This document shows, piece by piece, positions 1-7,054 of a stretch of DNA of 38,400 nucleotides. Source of the DNA: Thiotrichaceae bacterium (GTDB lineage Bacteria > Pseudomonadota > Gammaproteobacteria > Thiotrichales > Thiotrichaceae); NCBI GenBank assembly GCA_015486375.1, contig WFRR01000122.1, forward strand, positions 1-38,400. The letters are read 5' to 3'. The position numbers and the translations under genes are program-made. Under the pieces are notes generated by a model. The model was not told the origin of the DNA, made no database searches, and worked only from the letters and a program-made list of their open reading frames with translations. The first letter of the stretch is position 1. Each line of letters starts with the position of its first letter.

Positions 1-32
1 CATTTGAAAAACTTCAAGAGGCTACTGCTTAA
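1..32 (+). CDS. Partial: last codons of a gene resembling the KilA-N gene end
   Basis: The frame starting at base 3 reads F-E-K-L-Q-E-A-T-A followed by TAA at 30-32. The last codons of the KilA-N gene at 24347-25351 read K-K-L-Q-R-A-I-A followed by TAG, and the bases are also largely the same. This suggests that the first bases of the window are the 3' end of a KilA-N paralogue lying to the left. It sits on the far side of the tRNA fragment at 660-704, so it belongs to the flanking chromosome or a neighbouring mobile element, not to this prophage. Only nine codons are visible, so the call is tentative. Confidence 0.25.
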   Translation, partial: FEKLQEATA

Positions 33-160
33 TTGATAGGTAATGCCTGTATTAGTTCAGCAATCGCTTGGATTAATGCAGGTAACCCAAAACTTGCCAA
101 TACCACAGCAAGTCCCCAATAATACATTTTTCTTAATACTTTATGTTCACTACCTAGCAT
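29..160 (-). CDS. Small single-pass membrane protein, 43 aa
   Basis: The ATG at 158-160 opens a 43-residue frame that ends with TAA at 29-31. A charged N-terminus (M-L-G-S-E-H-K-V-L-R-K) is followed by one hydrophobic helix of about 22 residues (YYWGLAVVLASFGLPALIQA) and a short tail. Its start overlaps the stop of the gene at 150-416 by 11 bases, which suggests translational coupling in a two-gene operon. I do not recognise the family. It lies outside the prophage boundary at 660-704. A phage-like small membrane peptide is possible but there is no direct evidence for it. Confidence 0.5.
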   Translation of the reverse strand: MLGSEHKVLRKMYYWGLAVVLASFGLPALIQAIAELIQALPIN

Positions 161-416
161 ATTGATTACGAGAGCCAGTCACCAATACCATTCCAACATA
201 CGTCAAGTTCTCTGGAGTCACTCCAGCACTCTTGAGGGTTGCTATTTTATCACGGATCTTAGTTTTTTCCTGAATAAAGTTTCCAACTTCTAGCATTGCC
301 TTTATACCCCCTGTCTTATTTAACTGGTGTCCTATTTTTCTTACTCTGTTTATGGTGGACTTATCGGTTAGGTAAACAGATCTTTCTTCGCCCGATGATT
401 TGCAATTCTTGGACAT
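150..416 (-). CDS. Hypothetical protein, 88 aa
   Basis: An 88-residue soluble protein, rich in lysine, arginine and threonine, with no signal peptide or membrane segment. The centre (K-A-M-L-E-V-G-N-F-I-Q-E-K-T-K-I-R-D-K-I) is probably helical. I do not recognise a domain. It overlaps the downstream 43-residue membrane protein gene, so the two are probably made together. It lies on the chromosomal side of the tRNA-Val fragment, so it is probably host or a neighbouring element. The start is the first ATG of the frame; no strong ribosome binding site is evident. Confidence 0.5.
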   Translation of the reverse strand: MSKNCKSSGEERSVYLTDKSTINRVRKIGHQLNKTGGIKAMLEVGNFIQEKTKIRDKIATLKSAGVTPENLTYVGMVLVTGSRNQYAR

Positions 417-476
417 TCTTAGAAGTTCTATTTTATATCGAGCTGCCTCAGAAAAGAATCCGAACGTAGATGTATC

Positions 477-548
477 TCAATTTATGCAGCACTTCTTGTA
501 TTTTAAGTTGCTACCACAAGGGCATTTTTCATTTCGTCCAGTTGTCAT
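477..548 (-). CDS. Stand-alone SEC-C zinc-binding peptide, 23 aa
   Basis: The ATG at 546-548 is preceded by AAGGAAATAAAA, a good ribosome binding site, and opens a 23-residue frame ending with TGA-containing sequence at 477. The whole peptide is one SEC-C motif: G-R-N-E-K-C-P-C-G-S-N-L-K-Y-K-K-C-C, with the metal ligands Cys9, Cys11, Cys20 and Cys21. SEC-C motifs normally sit at the C-terminus of SecA and many other proteins, where they bind zinc and contact SecB or ribosomes. Here the frame upstream of the ATG does not look coding, so the motif appears to be an independent mini-protein. It lies just downstream (minus strand) of the tRNA-Val 3' half, on the host side of the junction. Confidence 0.6.
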   Translation of the reverse strand: MTTGRNEKCPCGSNLKYKKCCIN

Positions 549-659
549 TTTTATTTCCTTATTATGGTGCTGACCAGAACCCCATACGAAAAAATACGAA
601 AATTTTTTTAGTAAACGGTGGGGGTATAATTTTAAGTGTTTGAAAGTAAACGAGAATAC

Positions 660-704
660 TGGTAGGCGCGAGTGAATTCGAATCACCGACCCCCACCATG
701 TCAA
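660..704 (-). tRNA. 3' half of tRNA-Val(GAC): prophage attachment site
   Basis: Read on the minus strand from 704 to 660 this is positions 32 to CCA of a tRNA. The loop segment TTGACAT contains anticodon GAC. It is followed by the anticodon stem 3' strand GGTGG, variable loop GGGTC, T-arm GGTGA-TTCGAAT-TCACT, the acceptor 3' strand CGCGCCT, discriminator A and encoded CCA. Spacing after the T-loop is exactly 5+7+1+3. The TTGACATGGTGGGGGTCG stretch matches gammaproteobacterial tRNA-Val(GAC). Beyond 704 the matching 5' anticodon stem is absent, so only the 3' half is here. This is the classic scar of tyrosine-recombinase integration: phage DNA at >704, original tRNA 3' end, then host DNA at <660. 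The intact tRNA should lie at the other prophage end, beyond the window. Confidence 0.85.
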
Positions 705-734
705 TAAGTTACTAAAAACAAGGTAACTTATTGA
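701..734. repeat. 12-bp perfect inverted repeat next to the attachment site
   Basis: TCAATAAGTTAC (701-712) and GTAACTTATTGA (723-734) are perfect inverted repeats separated by 10 bases. The outer arm starts within the TTGA of the tRNA anticodon loop, exactly at the junction between tRNA fragment and phage DNA. It could be an integrase or excisionase site, or a weak AT-rich terminator for the tail operon; there is no run of T after either arm. The rest of the 705-824 gap shows nothing I can name. Confidence 0.5.
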
Positions 735-824
735 TAAATAATCAATTCAAGCTAATAATATCTATTATTTTTTGCTCAGAGTAGTCATTATAGATCAAAT
801 AGATAAGATGGCAATAAAAAAATC

Positions 825-1358
825 TTAAATCTTAATCAGCGTTTTTAAATCTTTTGCTGCCCGCACTTTTGCTTTCCGCATATATTTGAGTTTAAAAGCA
901 TCCTCGATGTAATCCCCGATCTCTAACGCTTCCTGAAATGCTTCATCCACATCTGATTCTGATGCAACTTTTAGCGTGGTCACTTTCCCGTCTACATCAG
1001 TAAATGTCATAGACGACTGTTTACGTGCAATCGCCATAATACGCTTATTATTGATGCGCTCCGCTGTTTTCTCAATACCCGCCTGCTTGTCAGCTTTCCA
1101 TGTATGTCCTGCTTGTGTAGTGACATCAGAGTACAGTGTATCTTGATAATCCGTACTAATTTGCTGTAATTTTTCTGCTTTTTTATCCTTTAATTCTTTT
1201 TCATACAGCTCTGATATATCAACCTCTTCAGCAGTACCCTTCACCAGCTTCCATTTTTTTTCAGTATTAGGAATTTCATAATAGCCTTTTTCGGCTGCCT
1301 CTAAGGTTGTAAAGCCTGTTTGATTGCCTTGCTTATCAAATGTTGCGTAAGTTTTCAT
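825..1358 (-). CDS. Tail fibre assembly-like protein
   Basis: A 177-residue soluble protein, last gene of the late tail operon. I choose the ATG at 1356-1358 (M-K-T-Y-A-T-F) because it overlaps the TGA of the preceding fibre gene as ATGA; a start at 1373 would add five residues. The N-terminal half looks like a small beta-domain with a helical linker (E-L-Y-E-K-E-L-K-D-K-K-A-E-K-L). The C-terminal half (I-S-T-D-Y-Q-D ... A-G-H-T-W-K-A-D) recalls the DUF4376 type found next to phage tail fibre genes. Its position directly behind the fibre gene supports a fibre assembly or capping role. The domain assignment is from memory and is moderate at best. Confidence 0.55.
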   Translation of the reverse strand: MKTYATFDKQGNQTGFTTLEAAEKGYYEIPNTEKKWKLVKGTAEEVDISELYEKELKDKKAEKLQQISTDYQDTLYSDVTTQAGHTWKADKQAGIEKTAERINNKRIMAIARKQSSMTFTDVDGKVTTLKVASESDVDEAFQEALEIGDYIEDAFKLKYMRKAKVRAAKDLKTLIKI

Positions 1359-2446
1359 GATTGTGTATTCCAAAATTCAAAGGCTTTTGTGGTGTTGAGC
1401 TGTAGCGCATTCTGCGTAACGGCGTGATCAATCGATATATTGTCATCCAGCATCGCATTAAAGCCAGAAATTTCATGCTGATAATAAAATTGATAGCCGT
1501 TACTGCTGGTCTGATAATGCCGCGCATTTGAGAGTACAACAGCAATCGTAGTTTTTGCAGGAATAGTGATGGTTGCACTGGTATCTCGATTGGCGCTGCT
1601 TGATGTGTTGGTTGCCAGCTGTTTCCAATTTAGGACAGTCGTTACGCCATCCGCATTAACAACGGGAGTCGCCTGATTAATCTGTATACCCTCATACCCC
1701 GATGACCAATGATTGGAACATTTAGATTTAAAAGTTTTATTAATATCACTTTCAGATTTATTGTGTAGAAAAATAGCAGAAACTATATACGAGGGGTACT
1801 GGTATAAAGAACCTGAACACGCATATTCTGTTTTTTGTTTTTGAAAACCCCAGTTGTCGCCTTTTATAAACTGCATACTTAACGGCACTTCAAAGTTTTT
1901 AAAGCGTCGATCTTGGTTAATACCCGTTAATGCCTCAAAAGGTTTCTGAAAATTATTGCCATTAAACGCACCGTACTCCGAAGTATATCCCATTCCCATG
2001 CAGTCACATCGCTTCATTACACCAAAAATAAAGGGGTTGGCATTCTCAAGCACAGCCCCGTTTTGTTTTATCAGGCTCTGCCCTGCTTGCTGAATCTGTA
2101 ATAGTTGATCGGCTGTTACTGTTTCCGCATATGATTTATAAGCCAATGTTTTTTCGGTCGCAAGTGTTTTTAGTGACTTGGCTGATGACTCAACTAGCGT
2201 TTTTAGAGCTACACCCTCGGTTGCCAGCATTCCTGCGATTAGCAATATACCAGACGCGCTTTCTGTTTTGATTTTTTCAACTTGCTGTTCGCCAAATTCA
2301 ATCAGCATCATTGCTGAAATTTGCAGTTCTAGCTTTTCAATCGAAGAGACAATATAAGCAACCGTCTGTGCATCAGCATCAGGTGCGAGGCTTTTGAGTC
2401 TGTCTTTTAATATGACGATGACATCAATAATTGTTTTTGTAGTCAT
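1355..2446 (-). CDS. Tail fibre / receptor-binding protein
   Basis: 363 residues. Residues 1 to about 130 are helical and probably coiled coil (repeated hydrophobic spacing, many Ala, Leu, Lys and Glu). Residues from about 135 are Gly, Asn, Ser and aromatic rich and predicted beta, with Cys-containing segments (M-K-R-C-D-C-M-G-M-G-Y). This stalk-plus-head layout is typical of a distal fibre or receptor-binding protein. It overlaps the stalk gene upstream (start 2446, previous stop 2443) and the assembly-like gene downstream by ATGA junctions. I do not recognise a named family for the C-terminal domain, which is the part expected to decide host range. Confidence 0.6.
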   Translation of the reverse strand: MTTKTIIDVIVILKDRLKSLAPDADAQTVAYIVSSIEKLELQISAMMLIEFGEQQVEKIKTESASGILLIAGMLATEGVALKTLVESSAKSLKTLATEKTLAYKSYAETVTADQLLQIQQAGQSLIKQNGAVLENANPFIFGVMKRCDCMGMGYTSEYGAFNGNNFQKPFEALTGINQDRRFKNFEVPLSMQFIKGDNWGFQKQKTEYACSGSLYQYPSYIVSAIFLHNKSESDINKTFKSKCSNHWSSGYEGIQINQATPVVNADGVTTVLNWKQLATNTSSSANRDTSATITIPAKTTIAVVLSNARHYQTSSNGYQFYYQHEISGFNAMLDDNISIDHAVTQNALQLNTTKAFEFWNTQS

Positions 2447-3423
2447 AAAAATTTAAATCCCATATAGTGTTCAAAATCCCTTGTATTTGCTTGTTTTAAA
2501 AGCGCAAGGGCATCAGGTGATATTGCTTCAATGTGCGACGTGGCAATCGCAGAGGCTTGCTGTGATAGCGTTTTGGCCTTGTCTGTTTCAGCCTTTAATG
2601 CAGCTGTTTTGTAGTACAATGCTTTGGTATCAACGAGTAAAGATTCACTTTCAGATTTATCACTTTCAACCTGATTCTTATGACTTTTTATCGTTAATTC
2701 CAGCGCATAAATCTGTGTTTTATGGTTATCAATCAGCTTTTCATACGCTGCGATTTTTGTAATATTTTGATCAAAAATAGTTGCCTGATTTTTAACATCT
2801 AAAAAAATATCATCAGAGGCAAGTTTGTTTTTATACACATCTTCTTTGTGACTTCTAATCGTCTTTTCAAGTGCAGTTGCATCTTGTGTGTACTTTAAAA
2901 TGGTATTTTGATAAATATCAATTGTGTTGATATAAGCAGACATAGCTTTGTCGTACTTAATCGTTTTTGCGTAAGTTTCATCTGAAAATATTCGATTGCT
3001 TTCAACCGATTTTCTATGACCTTCAATAGTTTTTTCAAGGTCAGTAATGGTGTTTTTATAGCTCAGTATCGTTTTTTGGTACGTTACTATATCTGCTAAA
3101 TAATTAGCTATTTCAATCGCACTGACTGCGATTGATTTTTCCGATGCTTGTGCATAGCCCACTAATTGCTCAAGCAGTGTTTTAACTTGATTGGACCAGC
3201 CTTTAGCCTCTCCCAATAGGTTGACTAAAAAAACGCCGTAGTGAGGTAATAATGTTTTACTCCAATGCTCTAATGCAGCATCACGCCCTTCGGTTTTTTC
3301 AATAAATCGCACTGTATCGCCGATTTCATACTTAAATGCTGAAAAATCTAAACTTAAATCAGGTAAAGGGTAGGTGCTACCGTCAGGTAGATTTACATCG
3401 ATGTACTTAATATCATCCGCCAT
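2443..3423 (-). CDS. Coiled-coil tail fibre stalk with three 56-residue repeats
   Basis: 326 residues. The N-terminal 70 residues form a small domain (D-V-N-L-P-D-G-S-T-Y-P-L-P) that probably attaches to the tail. From about residue 115 to 290 the protein is a long helical coiled coil built of repeats: L-E-K-T-I at residue 129, L-E-K-T-I at 185 and L-E-L-T-I at 241, each followed by H-(R/K)-x-x-V. The period is exactly 56 residues, which equals eight heptads. The gene is followed by an overlapping receptor-binding-type gene. This suggests a modular fibre shaft whose length can change by duplication of 168-bp units. Confidence 0.6.
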   Translation of the reverse strand: MADDIKYIDVNLPDGSTYPLPDLSLDFSAFKYEIGDTVRFIEKTEGRDAALEHWSKTLLPHYGVFLVNLLGEAKGWSNQVKTLLEQLVGYAQASEKSIAVSAIEIANYLADIVTYQKTILSYKNTITDLEKTIEGHRKSVESNRIFSDETYAKTIKYDKAMSAYINTIDIYQNTILKYTQDATALEKTIRSHKEDVYKNKLASDDIFLDVKNQATIFDQNITKIAAYEKLIDNHKTQIYALELTIKSHKNQVESDKSESESLLVDTKALYYKTAALKAETDKAKTLSQQASAIATSHIEAISPDALALLKQANTRDFEHYMGFKFL

Positions 3424-3790
3424 TTAAAAACTCCAAATTACCCAACTGCTGAGACAATGCAGATAAACCATTACTTAATAACCCAAGATTTTGATTGTTA
3501 TCAACCTCAACCAAATTAATCGACTCTTCAGTAAAAATAGACACAGGTACAAATATCGTTTGAACACTAGAATCCACGCCAATCACCTGAACGGTCGTTT
3601 GATTTTCGGCTGCATCGGTTGCGGTAATATCACTTGATACGACCTCAATAGCCGCATTTTTTTCAGCTTCAAGTTTGTTTAGACGTTCATTAACCACGCC
3701 ATTTTTTTGATCAATGATTGCAACGACTTGACGCGCAAAAACTTGACTGTGTTCAATTTTTGCTTGCTCTATATTGATAGTGTCATTCAT
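3413..3790 (-). CDS. Small tail fibre-region protein
   Basis: 125 residues from the ATG at 3788-3790 (M-N-D-T-I-N), chosen because GGGA lies six bases upstream; an ATG at 3817 would add nine residues. The N-terminal half is helical (A-K-I-E-H-S-Q-V-F-A-R-Q-V-V-A-I-I-D). The middle is a short beta-rich segment (T-T-V-Q-V-I-G-V-D) and the end is helical again. It overlaps the stalk gene by 11 bases. I do not recognise the family; its place in the fibre cluster suggests a connector or minor fibre subunit. Confidence 0.5.
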   Translation of the reverse strand: MNDTINIEQAKIEHSQVFARQVVAIIDQKNGVVNERLNKLEAEKNAAIEVVSSDITATDAAENQTTVQVIGVDSSVQTIFVPVSIFTEESINLVEVDNNQNLGLLSNGLSALSQQLGNLEFLNGG

Positions 3791-3855
3791 TTTTGTTCCC
3801 AAGGTAGGTAACAACATTTATTAATATTGCTACCTACTTACTATTAAGCAGAAAT

Positions 3856-4650
3856 TTACGCGATTAAATCAGCATCTGCCAATGCAACACCTGCCTCTGC
3901 ATACATTGCAGTAATGCCTGCATTCGTGGCCGCTTTGCTACTTACTACCAACTCATCACGAGAGACAAAAGTACCCGCTTGAGTAGCAAGATCATCAGTG
4001 CGCTTACGCTCAGTAACAATCTCACTTCTAAGCTGATCTTCAATACCTTTAGCGCGTGCAAACTCTTCTTCCAGTGCTGTTTTTTGCGCTGAAATTGATT
4101 CGAGCATTTGTGCAATTGTAGATTTGTTAGTCGTATTGTCTTTTTCAAGCGCAATTACCCGCGCATCAAGTAAAACTTTCCATGATTCAAGCGCGTCAAT
4201 GCGGGTCAAGTGATCTGCTAACTTTTGATCCTGAGCGGCATCAACAAGAATTGCTTTTGCAGCAGAGTTTGAAATGTCTTGCTCATTCTTGGTGATACGA
4301 TCATCAAGCGACTCACGCGCAACACGTCCTTCGTCCTGCACATCGATAATTTGCTTGGCAAGTGCAGCAATTTGACTATCTACTGCCGTCTTTAGCGTGG
4401 CAAGTGCGACAGTGTTCGTATCTGCTGTAACCTTAATCGCACCGATTTTCTCATTCAGTGCCGTTAAAATATCACCATCGATTAATTCATTGTGCGCTTT
4501 GACCGATGCAGCCAACGCATCAAAATCTGTTTCATGCAGCGCAAGCTTGCCGTCCACGATCGCGTTAATGACCTTGACTGTATGGACTTCCATTGCGCGT
4601 GCGTGTGCAATAAGCTCTGCTTCAGCTTGTGTTGCTGTTAAATTTGGCAT
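3856..4650 (-). CDS. Long alpha-helical coiled-coil tail protein
   Basis: 264 residues with an almost continuous helical, Ala/Glu/Lys/Asp-rich composition and repeated hydrophobic spacing (for example D-A-L-E-S-W-K-V-L-L-D-A-R-V-I-A-L-E-K-D). The C-terminus is Ala rich (A-G-V-A-L-A-D-A-D-L-I-A). No catalytic motif, signal peptide or membrane segment is visible. In the tail fibre cluster such a protein is likely a fibre shaft or a trimerising connector. No named family recognised. Confidence 0.55.
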   Translation of the reverse strand: MPNLTATQAEAELIAHARAMEVHTVKVINAIVDGKLALHETDFDALAASVKAHNELIDGDILTALNEKIGAIKVTADTNTVALATLKTAVDSQIAALAKQIIDVQDEGRVARESLDDRITKNEQDISNSAAKAILVDAAQDQKLADHLTRIDALESWKVLLDARVIALEKDNTTNKSTIAQMLESISAQKTALEEEFARAKGIEDQLRSEIVTERKRTDDLATQAGTFVSRDELVVSSKAATNAGITAMYAEAGVALADADLIA

Positions 4651-4654
4651 TTTG

Positions 4655-4852
4655 TTAACCTTTATTTAAATTTAAAAAATGAATTACTCTTTGGTTAAAT
4701 GCAGATAATTCAGATTCTGCATAAGCTTGCCGCCAATTTTTGCGTTTTATATCGCTTTCAAAGATATAAAACGTATTCTCTTTTTTAATAAATTTTGCAC
4801 CACCCATTTTCATGAAAGCAGCTTGTCCTGCATTTTTAGTTTTGACTCTCAT
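4655..4852 (-). CDS. Small protein resembling DUF5659
   Basis: 65 residues from the ATG at 4850-4852, which lies ten bases after the stop of the preceding gene; in-frame ATGs at 4900 and 4918 would overlap that gene. The core (Q-A-A-F-M-K-M-G-G-A-K-F-I-K-K-E-N-T-F-Y-I-F-E-S-D) recalls DUF5659: a short helix, then a beta-hairpin, then a basic helix with W-R-Q-A-Y. That family is found in phages and has no assigned reaction. It sits between the tail tip and fibre genes. No strong ribosome binding site supports any of the three starts. Confidence 0.5.
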   Translation of the reverse strand: MRVKTKNAGQAAFMKMGGAKFIKKENTFYIFESDIKRKNWRQAYAESELSAFNQRVIHFLNLNKG

Positions 4853-4862
4853 ATTATAATAG

Positions 4863-5699
4863 CTACGCTTCCCTAAAAATAAGTTCAGTCGAATGTTCAT
4901 CAACGCTGATATGTCCATAACCGCTTGTCGACAAGTTGCCTATAAAGGCATTTTGCTGTTCAAATGCACTGTTTTTATCGTCAGGGTAGGGGTTAATAAA
5001 TGCGCCCTTACCACCCGTTTCTTGCAGCTCATTAAATAGACGTATACGGTCAGATGTCGTTAAGCTGTCAAGCGATGCGGAAGATTCACGCCAGTGACTT
5101 TTATTGCCCGTACTGAGTAATGAGCCACCTCTTGTTCGGCGATCCGCTTGATTGAAACTTTGAGCGAGCGAACCCCCAAAACTAATCCCACGCTCAGGCG
5201 CAAAGGACTGACCTAACGTCATAAAATGCACATCAAGATAATCAGATGCAGATTTTTCATTAACAATAATTTCTGCAGATTGATAAATCGTAGGGTCAAA
5301 ATAGTAAACTATGGCATCATTTGCATTATTGACCGTTGCACCGTAAGCATCCATCCCGACCCGCCATGTACCTAGTGGTATCAAGTAAGACACATATTTA
5401 ATCCCTGAGTCATGCGATATTCCACCCGTTTGATTTTCACCTTTGTATAAAATCAAACGCGCTGTAATCAGCTTTCCGTTCATTTTAATAAAAAATGAAT
5501 CAGCGATTTCGGGCGTATCACGGTTAAACTTAATCGATTGATTACGGGTTGATTTAAAGCGCGTAAAGCGACTACGCCACGTATTAATGGCATTATCTAA
5601 ACCTTTGCCGTTTTGTGTTTCATCTCCTGAAATTTCAGCGTCTAAAAGCTGGTTCTTAATCAATATTCTGATTGTTTTACAACGCGCTCCTACTGTCAC
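4863..5699 (-). CDS. Tail tip / baseplate protein
   Basis: 278 residues starting with GTG at 5697-5699, which overlaps the preceding stop as GTGA with GGAAG upstream. The sequence is beta-rich (L-I-T-A-R-L-I-L-Y-K-G, Y-V-S-Y-L-I-P-L-G-T-W-R-V-G-M-D-A-Y-G). It includes a Gly/Ser/Arg-rich loop around residues 170-200 and a conserved-looking N-P-Y-P-D-D segment near residue 237. It is joined by overlap to the larger tail tip gene and precedes the fibre genes, the usual place for a distal tail or hub protein. No family recognised with certainty. Confidence 0.5.
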   Translation of the reverse strand: MTVGARCKTIRILIKNQLLDAEISGDETQNGKGLDNAINTWRSRFTRFKSTRNQSIKFNRDTPEIADSFFIKMNGKLITARLILYKGENQTGGISHDSGIKYVSYLIPLGTWRVGMDAYGATVNNANDAIVYYFDPTIYQSAEIIVNEKSASDYLDVHFMTLGQSFAPERGISFGGSLAQSFNQADRRTRGGSLLSTGNKSHWRESSASLDSLTTSDRIRLFNELQETGGKGAFINPYPDDKNSAFEQQNAFIGNLSTSGYGHISVDEHSTELIFREA

Positions 5700-7054
5700 T
5701 GCATCACTTCCAAAATAATCACTTGTGAAGATAAATCTTTTTGAAAACTCAGCACAACAACATCATCTGAAAGCATTGAATCATTAATCGTGATTGTGTC
5801 CCCAATTTGCAGCAATACCCCAACTGCTGCTACCTCAATTGTCCATTTTTTTCGGGTGCTTTTGTACTCAAAAACAAGATGATCTAGTTCGCTAGTTGCC
5901 TGATTTTCATCTGTTAATAATGTATCAATGCGTAAATTAGTTTCCTTACCTAAAGTAATCGCACCTGTGTCCTTAGACAGTACTTTATACGCCAACCCAT
6001 AGCGGGCTTTATCTTCTGCTGATAGCCCAGAATCTGAAGTCAATGCTAGAGAACCGTCATCCTGCACTGTAAAATTCCTCGCATAAGCCAGTTCTATTTT
6101 TTCTTTCTTGGCTTCAGTGCTTGATAAACTAATGCTAAAAATATCATCAGCATCTAGTTCAATGACAGGCGTTGATTTTTCAATGCCGATCAACTCATGC
6201 ACACCTTTACTGTTACGTCTTAATGTTAGCCCTAGTGGCTCGATGATCTCTAATATTACTTCCCTGTAAGAGTTGGTGTCAGAGCTATACCATCCAATCT
6301 TATAGTCTTCTTTGCCTTGTAAATTGATGATGGGGGTTGTTGCACTGCTAACATTTGAGAGCAACAAAAGATAATCTACAGCTTTAATCACAGTATCGTG
6401 TTTTTCAGTAATATCACCTGTAATTGCCCCCGCAGGAAAGTTACCTAGCCTTATTTTACCTGCAGCATAATCGTCAGTAACAGATGCAGGCGCTAAGCCT
6501 ATATCGCGCACCGCAATGCTTGTAACTTCACCGCTATTGAACTGATATTCTTGTGTTCCAAAATCTGACAAAATGGGCCTGCAATTAAAAGAGCTACCAA
6601 GGGCAAAAGGGATTAATTGATCATTGATATACGTTGACTCAATTTCTTTATCTAAACGATAGTCTGTGTTATCAAAATTAATGCGATAAATATTATCTTC
6701 CGTACATTCAATATTTTCAATAACTGCCGATAAAACCAACTCAAATTGATCCCGCTCCCAGTCAGCATCACCTAAAAATAACTTGCATTCATCTGTCTCA
6801 AAATCATCTAAAAGCCACATATTGCGATGATCATCAACAAACGTAATATCACCTACACCGCTGGGTGCATCAAAGCTTTCTTCTATCTCAATTAGTTCAA
6901 TTACAAGATCATCATAAATCAAAGTATCTGATGAATAAGGATAATCAGATAGACCATAAATAACCCCTTTATGGTCTATCTCAATCAATACAATGCGACT
7001 ATTTGCACGTCGAATATCTTTTAGCCAGTCGATAAAAAACGATGAATAACTCAT
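5696..7054 (-). CDS. Tail tip (tail-associated) protein
   Basis: 452 residues, directly downstream of the tape measure gene and overlapping it by ATGA (start 7054, previous stop 7051-7053). The sequence is acidic and beta-rich, with segments such as I-V-L-I-E-I-D-H-K-G-V-I-Y-G-L near the N-terminus and V-G-V-L-L-Q-I-G-D-T-I-T-I-N near the C-terminus. In siphoviruses the gene after the tape measure normally encodes a distal tail or tail hub protein, which fits. No lysozyme or peptidase motif is visible, so a wall-degrading role is not supported. Confidence 0.6.
   Translation of the reverse strand: MSYSSFFIDWLKDIRRANSRIVLIEIDHKGVIYGLSDYPYSSDTLIYDDLVIELIEIEESFDAPSGVGDITFVDDHRNMWLLDDFETDECKLFLGDADWERDQFELVLSAVIENIECTEDNIYRINFDNTDYRLDKEIESTYINDQLIPFALGSSFNCRPILSDFGTQEYQFNSGEVTSIAVRDIGLAPASVTDDYAAGKIRLGNFPAGAITGDITEKHDTVIKAVDYLLLLSNVSSATTPIINLQGKEDYKIGWYSSDTNSYREVILEIIEPLGLTLRRNSKGVHELIGIEKSTPVIELDADDIFSISLSSTEAKKEKIELAYARNFTVQDDGSLALTSDSGLSAEDKARYGLAYKVLSKDTGAITLGKETNLRIDTLLTDENQATSELDHLVFEYKSTRKKWTIEVAAVGVLLQIGDTITINDSMLSDDVVVLSFQKDLSSQVIILEVMQ

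Noticed and set aside
615-697. Plus-strand tRNA suggested by GGTGGGGGT at 617 and ACCCCCACC at 689
   Set aside because: The T-loop would be ATTCGAA instead of TTCGAAT and the stem has a mismatch; the minus-strand reading fits tRNA geometry exactly. The 9-base inverted repeat is probably chance.
477-704. 75-residue minus-strand frame containing the SEC-C motif at its end
   Set aside because: Its first 50 residues run through the tRNA fragment and look non-coding; the internal ATG at 548 has a good ribosome binding site.
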